Assembly: GCF_021166475.1 (NCBI RefSeq)
Contig: NZ_JAJOYS010000004.1
Coordinates: 62,001-126,000, forward strand
Reading direction: 5' to 3'
Source of the DNA: Pelagibacterium xiamenense
Lineage (GTDB): Bacteria > Pseudomonadota > Alphaproteobacteria > Rhizobiales > Devosiaceae
Length of the DNA: 64,000 nucleotides
Position 1 is the stretch's first letter; each line of letters begins with the position of its first letter. The position numbers were made by a program, and so were the translations under genes. Shown here piece by piece: positions 59,906 through 64,000 of this stretch. Below the pieces are notes generated by a model. That model searched no databases, was not told where the DNA came from, and was given only the letters and a program-made list of their open reading frames with translations.

Positions 59906-60067
59906 TAATTCCAGCCGAATGAGGAAGTTATCGGATAACTTTTTGCGATCGGTCAGCTTGCTTCGCATTTCCACATGGGACTAAAATGTTTGTGCGAGTG
60001 ACTTCCCCGCTGAGTCGAGACCTTCTTCCGCCAGGCTTGGAGCGGACAAAACGTACTGGATAGACCG

Positions 60068-61972
60068 TTGAGCAGCGACGCTACGGGCGACGCGGCAAAG
60101 CGCCGTGACGCCGCCTTTTCGAAAACCTATTCCGCCGACAAGGCCCTTCTGCATGTCAAGGCCGCCGGGTGGGGCCGCGGGCTTTCGACGATCCTCAGGA
60201 TTACGCGCATGTCCCTGCGCCACCCCTGGCAAGTGGCCATCGCCATCGTCTCGACCTTTATCGCCGCCTCGCTGCAATTGCTCATTCCCCAATTGCTCGG
60301 CCAGGCCGTCGACCAGACGCAAACGGTAGTGACCGGGGGCGAGGCCGGCGCGCTTGCGGAAAACGCCCTGCTCATGACCGCCCTGATGCTGCTCGGCGTC
60401 TCTGTCGCGCGCGGCATCTTCACGCTCTTGCAGAACTACTACGCGGAATCGGTCGGCCACCATATCGGCTACGAATTGCGGCTCGCGTGCTACGAAAAGA
60501 TCCAGCGGCTCAACTTCTCCTTCCACGACCAGGTCCATTCGGGCGACCTGATCACCATCGGCCTGCTCGATCTCGAAGGCGTCCGGATGTTTTTTTCGAC
60601 CGGGCTGATCCGCGTCTTTCTTTTGAGCGTCCTCATCGGTGTCGGCGCCTATCTGCTCCTCTCGACGAACCTCGTGCTCGGCCTTCTGGCGCTGAGCTTT
60701 GTACCTTTCGTGGCCTGGCGCTCGGCGACAGCGCAGATGAAATTGCGGCTCACCTGGCGCGAATTGCAGGAACGGCTTGCCGTCCTGACCCGCGTGATGG
60801 ACGAAAACCTCGGCGGCATCCGCGTTGTCCGCGCCTTCGCCGCGCAGGCTTATGAGATGGCCAAATTCGACAAATGGTCGAAATACGCCCTCGAGCTGGC
60901 CCACGACCGCGTCGGCATCCGCGTGCGCGCGACGTCACTGATGACATTCTCGTTCTTTGCCGCAATGGGACTGGTGCTCTGGATCGGCGGCGGCATGGTG
61001 ATCGAAGGCGAGATCACCGTCGGCACGCTGGCGACGTTCCTCACGTTCATGACCATCCTCCAGATGCCCGTCCGGCAATTGGGCATGATGGTCAACTCCT
61101 TCGCCCGCGCCTCGACATGCGGCACGCGGCTGTTCGCGCTTCTCGACCTCGACATCGCCATCAAGGACAAGCCGGACGCAAAACCCCTGACAGTAACTGA
61201 GGGAACACTGCGGTTCGACAATGTCGGCTTCGTCTATCCCGAAACCGGCGACAATCGGGTCCTCAAGAACATCTCGTTCGAAGCCCGGCGCGGGGAAACG
61301 CTTGCCATCGTCGGCCCACCGGGGAGCGGCAAATCGACGATCGCGCATCTGATCCCGCGCTTTTACGACGTCACCGAGGGCCGGATCACCATCGACGGGC
61401 AGGACATCCGCGACGTGACGCTGGCCTCCCTTCGACACGCGGTCGCCGTCGTCCAGCAGGATGCCTTCCTGTTCACGACGACCATTGAGAACAACATCGC
61501 CTATGGCGATCCCTGGGCCCGCGAAAACCGCATCGAACGCGCCAGCGACTCCGCCCAATTGCACAATTATGTGCTCGGCCTGCCGCACGGCTACCGCACC
61601 ATCGTGGGCGAGCGCGGCGTTTCGCTTTCGGGCGGCCAGAGGCAGAGACTGTCCATCGCGCGCACGATCATGCTGCGGCCGGACATACTGGTCTTCGACG
61701 ATTCGACCGCTGCCATCGACGCGGCGACCGAGCAGCGCATCCGCGGCGCCATGAAACAGTATGCCAGAGACCGCATCACCATCATTATCGCCCACCGGCT
61801 CTCGTCGCTGATGCACGCCGATCAGATCCTCTTCGTCGAAAACGGCGAAATCGTCGAACGCGGCACCCATGAGGAGCTGCTGGACAAGGGCGGCCGCTAC
61901 AAGGCGCTCTACGATCTGCAGGTGCGCCCGGGCGACGAAATGCTCGAAGAGATGGGCGGGGGAGAGAACTGA
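60068..61972 (+). CDS. Heterodimeric ABC exporter, subunit with degenerate Walker B
   Basis: This 634-residue half transporter has an N-terminal cytosolic extension, six membrane helices (about 50-340) and an ATPase domain. Walker A is GPPGSGKST near 417, the signature LSGGQRQR starts at 520 and is canonical. In Walker B (LVFDDSTAAID) the residue after D544 is D545 instead of the catalytic Glu. That replacement marks the degenerate-site subunit of heterodimeric exporters such as TM287/288. The stop overlaps the next gene (TGATG). The start is TTG 60068 without a strong ribosome site, so it is uncertain. Confidence 0.92.
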   Translation: MSSDATGDAAKRRDAAFSKTYSADKALLHVKAAGWGRGLSTILRITRMSLRHPWQVAIAIVSTFIAASLQLLIPQLLGQAVDQTQTVVTGGEAGALAENALLMTALMLLGVSVARGIFTLLQNYYAESVGHHIGYELRLACYEKIQRLNFSFHDQVHSGDLITIGLLDLEGVRMFFSTGLIRVFLLSVLIGVGAYLLLSTNLVLGLLALSFVPFVAWRSATAQMKLRLTWRELQERLAVLTRVMDENLGGIRVVRAFAAQAYEMAKFDKWSKYALELAHDRVGIRVRATSLMTFSFFAAMGLVLWIGGGMVIEGEITVGTLATFLTFMTILQMPVRQLGMMVNSFARASTCGTRLFALLDLDIAIKDKPDAKPLTVTEGTLRFDNVGFVYPETGDNRVLKNISFEARRGETLAIVGPPGSGKSTIAHLIPRFYDVTEGRITIDGQDIRDVTLASLRHAVAVVQQDAFLFTTTIENNIAYGDPWARENRIERASDSAQLHNYVLGLPHGYRTIVGERGVSLSGGQRQRLSIARTIMLRPDILVFDDSTAAIDAATEQRIRGAMKQYARDRITIIIAHRLSSLMHADQILFVENGEIVERGTHEELLDKGGRYKALYDLQVRPGDEMLEEMGGGEN

Positions 61973-63879
61973 TGACCACCGAAACCTACAACGAGCGTCA
62001 CGACCCCGCCGATGCCGGCCGCCGGCCGCCGCGCGCGACCGTCGGCTCCTACCGCATTGAAGAGGAGATGTTCGGCAAGGCCTTCGACGGCAAGATCGTC
62101 TCGCGCATCTGGGCGTTCGTCGAGCCCTACCGCCTCCAGATGATCATCGCCGTTATCGCGGTGCTGGTCTTTACCGGCACACAGCTCATCATCCCGCTCA
62201 TCGTGCGCTACGCCATCGACTACGCGGTCGTGGAAGGCGGCGTCGACTACACGGCCCTTCTTTGGGCGTGTGCCGCGTTCGGCGTCACCATCGCGATCAA
62301 CTACGCCGCGAGCTATGTGCAGGAATCGGTGGTGGGTAAGGCCGCCGAGAACGTCCTTTTCGACATGCGCCGGGCAATGTTCGGCCACCTCCAGCGTGTC
62401 TCGCTCTCGTTCATGGACAAGACCGAGGTCGGCCGCCTGATGAGCCGGCTCCAGGGCGACGTCAATTCCATGCAGGAATTCCTCGAGACCTCGGTGATCT
62501 CGGTGGGGGACATGGCCCTGCTTGTCGGCATCATCGTGGTGATGCTGTGGCTCGATTTCTCGCTCGGACTGCTGACGCTCTCGGTCATGCCGGTCCTTTT
62601 CATCGTCCGCATCTTCTGGCTCCCCCGCGCGCGAAAAGCCTTCATGGCGGCGCACGAAACCAATTCGGTGACCAACGGCGCGCTCGCCGAGGCGATCCAC
62701 GGGGTCAAGGCCGTGCAGTCGATGGAGCGCCAGGACGTCAATTTCACGCTCTACAACGACAAGGCGACGGCAAACCTGCGCGCGCACCTCACAGCATCGA
62801 AATATGCACAGGTGATGGTGCCCATCGTCGACTCGTTGACCGGGCTCGCCATGGCGATCCTCATTGTCGTGGGCGGCTCGATGGTTCTGAACGAACGCCT
62901 CGACGTCGGCGTCATGGTCGCGTTCCTCTTCTATATCCAGCGCTTTTTCGACCCCATCCGCTCGCTGACCCTGCAATATTCGGTCATGCAGCGCGCCATG
63001 GCCGCCGGCCAGCGCATCACCGAGGTGATGGACGTGCGCGTCGACATCACCGACAAGCCCGACGCCGAAGACCTCCCCGCCGACATGGACGGTTCGGTCG
63101 AATTCAAGCACGTCACCTTCGGCTACAATCCCAAGCACCCCGTGCTCAAGGACGTCAACTTCAAGGTCAATCCCGGCGAGACCGTCGCGCTTGTCGGCCC
63201 CACCGGCTCGGGCAAATCGAGCTCGATGGCCCTCATTCACCGCTTCTACGACGTCCAGGACGGCCAGGTTTTGGTCGGCGGCAGGGACGTGAGGGACGTC
63301 ACCCAGGAGTCGCTGGGCCGTCACATCGCCATGGTGCTCCAGGAACCGTTCCTCTTCACCGGCACCGTCTTCGAGAATATCCGCTACCGCAAGAGCGAAG
63401 CGACCCGCGAGGACGTCGTCGAGGCCGCCAAGACCGTGGGCGCCCACGACTTCATCATGAGGTTGCCCGGCGGCTACGATGCCGAACTGGGTGAGCGCGG
63501 CGGCAATCTTTCGCTCGGCCAGCGCCAGCTGATCAGCTTCGCCCGCGCGCTCGTGGCCGATGCGAAGATTCTCGTCCTCGACGAAGCCACCGCCAATATC
63601 GACAGCTATACCGAAATGCTGATTCAGAAGGCGCTGGTCAAACTCCTCGAGGGCCGCACCGGGCTCGTCATCGCCCACCGCCTCGCCACCATCCGCGGCG
63701 CCGACAGGATCATCGTTTTGCAAAACGGCCAGGTGATCGAAACCGGCAACCACGACGCACTGATGGCGAAAAAGGGCCTCTATTCGAAGCTTTACAACCT
63801 CAACTACGCGTCCTTCGACGACATTCCCGACACGGAACTGGAGGCGGCGACGGAGGGTGCGGGCGACGGGACGACGTAG
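61972..63879 (+). CDS. Heterodimeric ABC exporter, subunit with consensus Walker B
   Basis: This 635-residue half transporter partners the upstream gene. Its Walker B is LVLDEATANID with the catalytic E538, but its signature is LSLGQ (513-517), not LSGGQ. This is the exact complement of the partner. One composite site pairs this Walker B with the partner's canonical LSGGQ (active), and the other pairs D545 with LSLGQ (degenerate). Six membrane helices lie at about 55-345. Translation is coupled through the TGATG overlap. The substrate is unknown. Confidence 0.94.
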   Translation: MTTETYNERHDPADAGRRPPRATVGSYRIEEEMFGKAFDGKIVSRIWAFVEPYRLQMIIAVIAVLVFTGTQLIIPLIVRYAIDYAVVEGGVDYTALLWACAAFGVTIAINYAASYVQESVVGKAAENVLFDMRRAMFGHLQRVSLSFMDKTEVGRLMSRLQGDVNSMQEFLETSVISVGDMALLVGIIVVMLWLDFSLGLLTLSVMPVLFIVRIFWLPRARKAFMAAHETNSVTNGALAEAIHGVKAVQSMERQDVNFTLYNDKATANLRAHLTASKYAQVMVPIVDSLTGLAMAILIVVGGSMVLNERLDVGVMVAFLFYIQRFFDPIRSLTLQYSVMQRAMAAGQRITEVMDVRVDITDKPDAEDLPADMDGSVEFKHVTFGYNPKHPVLKDVNFKVNPGETVALVGPTGSGKSSSMALIHRFYDVQDGQVLVGGRDVRDVTQESLGRHIAMVLQEPFLFTGTVFENIRYRKSEATREDVVEAAKTVGAHDFIMRLPGGYDAELGERGGNLSLGQRQLISFARALVADAKILVLDEATANIDSYTEMLIQKALVKLLEGRTGLVIAHRLATIRGADRIIVLQNGQVIETGNHDALMAKKGLYSKLYNLNYASFDDIPDTELEAATEGAGDGTT

Positions 63880-64000
63880 TTATTCGATCTTGAGCTCGGC
63901 TATGAAATCGTACCGGTCCCCGCGATAGGACGACTTCGTCACCTCGATGGGCCGCCCATTGGCGAGAAACGATCGCCGCTCGATATGGAGGATCGGGCTC
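63880..64000 (-). CDS. GntR-family regulator, UTRA domain C-terminus (partial)
   Basis: Only the last 39 codons are in the window, ending with TAA at 63882-63880. The visible residues, HIERRSFLANGRPIEVTKSS followed by YRGDRYDFIAELKIE, match the end of a UTRA effector domain (the G-x-P-I-E-x5-YRGDRY-x-F block). That is diagnostic of HutC-type GntR regulators. The DNA-binding domain lies outside the window. It is convergent with the heterodimeric exporter gene, whose stop is immediately adjacent. The ligand is unknown. Confidence 0.88.
   Translation of the reverse strand, partial: SPILHIERRSFLANGRPIEVTKSSYRGDRYDFIAELKIE

Noticed and set aside
61909-63753. 614-codon frame antisense to the second exporter subunit
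   Set aside because: Composition is His/Asp/Arg-rich low-complexity, typical of a shadow frame; the sense gene is clear.
1-64000. CRISPR array, prophage, insertion sequence or defence island
   Set aside because: No spaced direct repeats, no Cas, integrase, transposase or restriction genes were seen. The lone HNH gene is a housekeeping-type family in this order.

Overview
The window looks like ordinary chromosome of a high-GC alphaproteobacterium in the Hyphomicrobiales, most likely Devosiaceae-like (Devosia/Pelagibacterium relatives). The grounds are the tlpA/argH/lysA neighbourhood, the sinorhizobial-style che gene set, CpdR-like and DUF2125 proteins, a pyruvate carboxylase of about 1146 residues, and a DRL-type oxidoreductase best known from Brucella. 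This assignment rests on gene content alone. There is no rRNA operon, phage, integrase, transposase or CRISPR array. One tRNA is present, tRNA-Leu(CAA).

Layout. 1-10 kb: DUF2125 (partial), ChaC, PlsC, the ftsE-ftsX division pair, an MJ0042-type zinc-ribbon protein, a CpdR-like receiver, argH-lysA with divergent tlpA, and two small proteins, one of the YjfB motility type. 9.4-18 kb: rhomboid protease, cobalamin adenosyltransferase with a HIG1-like membrane protein, a LysR/NAD-binding protein divergent pair, gluQ, alkA, an esterase, an HNH protein, dsbB, a DedA protein, tRNA-Leu, and HxlR, DJ-1/PfpI and WYL genes. 19-28 kb: D-Ala-D-Ala carboxypeptidase, an AhpD-like protein with an ECF41-type sigma factor, a LysR/quinone reductase pair, a LivK-type binding protein, a solitary glycine-betaine-type binding protein, and a GGDEF-EAL protein. 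28-40 kb: pyruvate carboxylase, ispG, ispA, mtgA, rpmF, fumC, a CAP-domain lipoprotein and tusA. 40-46 kb: livHMFG, mgsA and a ROK regulator. 46.5-55.4 kb: a chemotaxis cluster. 55.5-64 kb: a 3-hydroxyisobutyryl-CoA hydrolase-like enzyme, a DRL-type oxidoreductase, one homodimeric and one heterodimeric ABC exporter, and the end of a GntR/UTRA regulator.

The chemotaxis block is the most coherent system. One minus-strand unit (STAS protein, cheY, cheA, cheW) makes the kinase core. A second (membrane receptor-like protein, cheR, cheB, cheY) carries adaptation and a second CheY. cheD stands alone. A small plus-strand gene between cheD and cheW encodes a helical protein with a CheZ-type D-x-x-x-Q motif and is the best candidate for the signal-termination factor (CheT-like). 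The isoprenoid genes ispG and ispA, with the DRL-family protein, raise the question of whether this organism uses DXR-II for the first committed MEP step.

The least explained DNA is a gene-free block of about 600 bases (45862-46506) with at least six inverted repeats. There is also a perfect 24-base palindrome upstream of tusA, and several candidate operators (CtrA-like, Pho-box-like, LysR-type) are described below.
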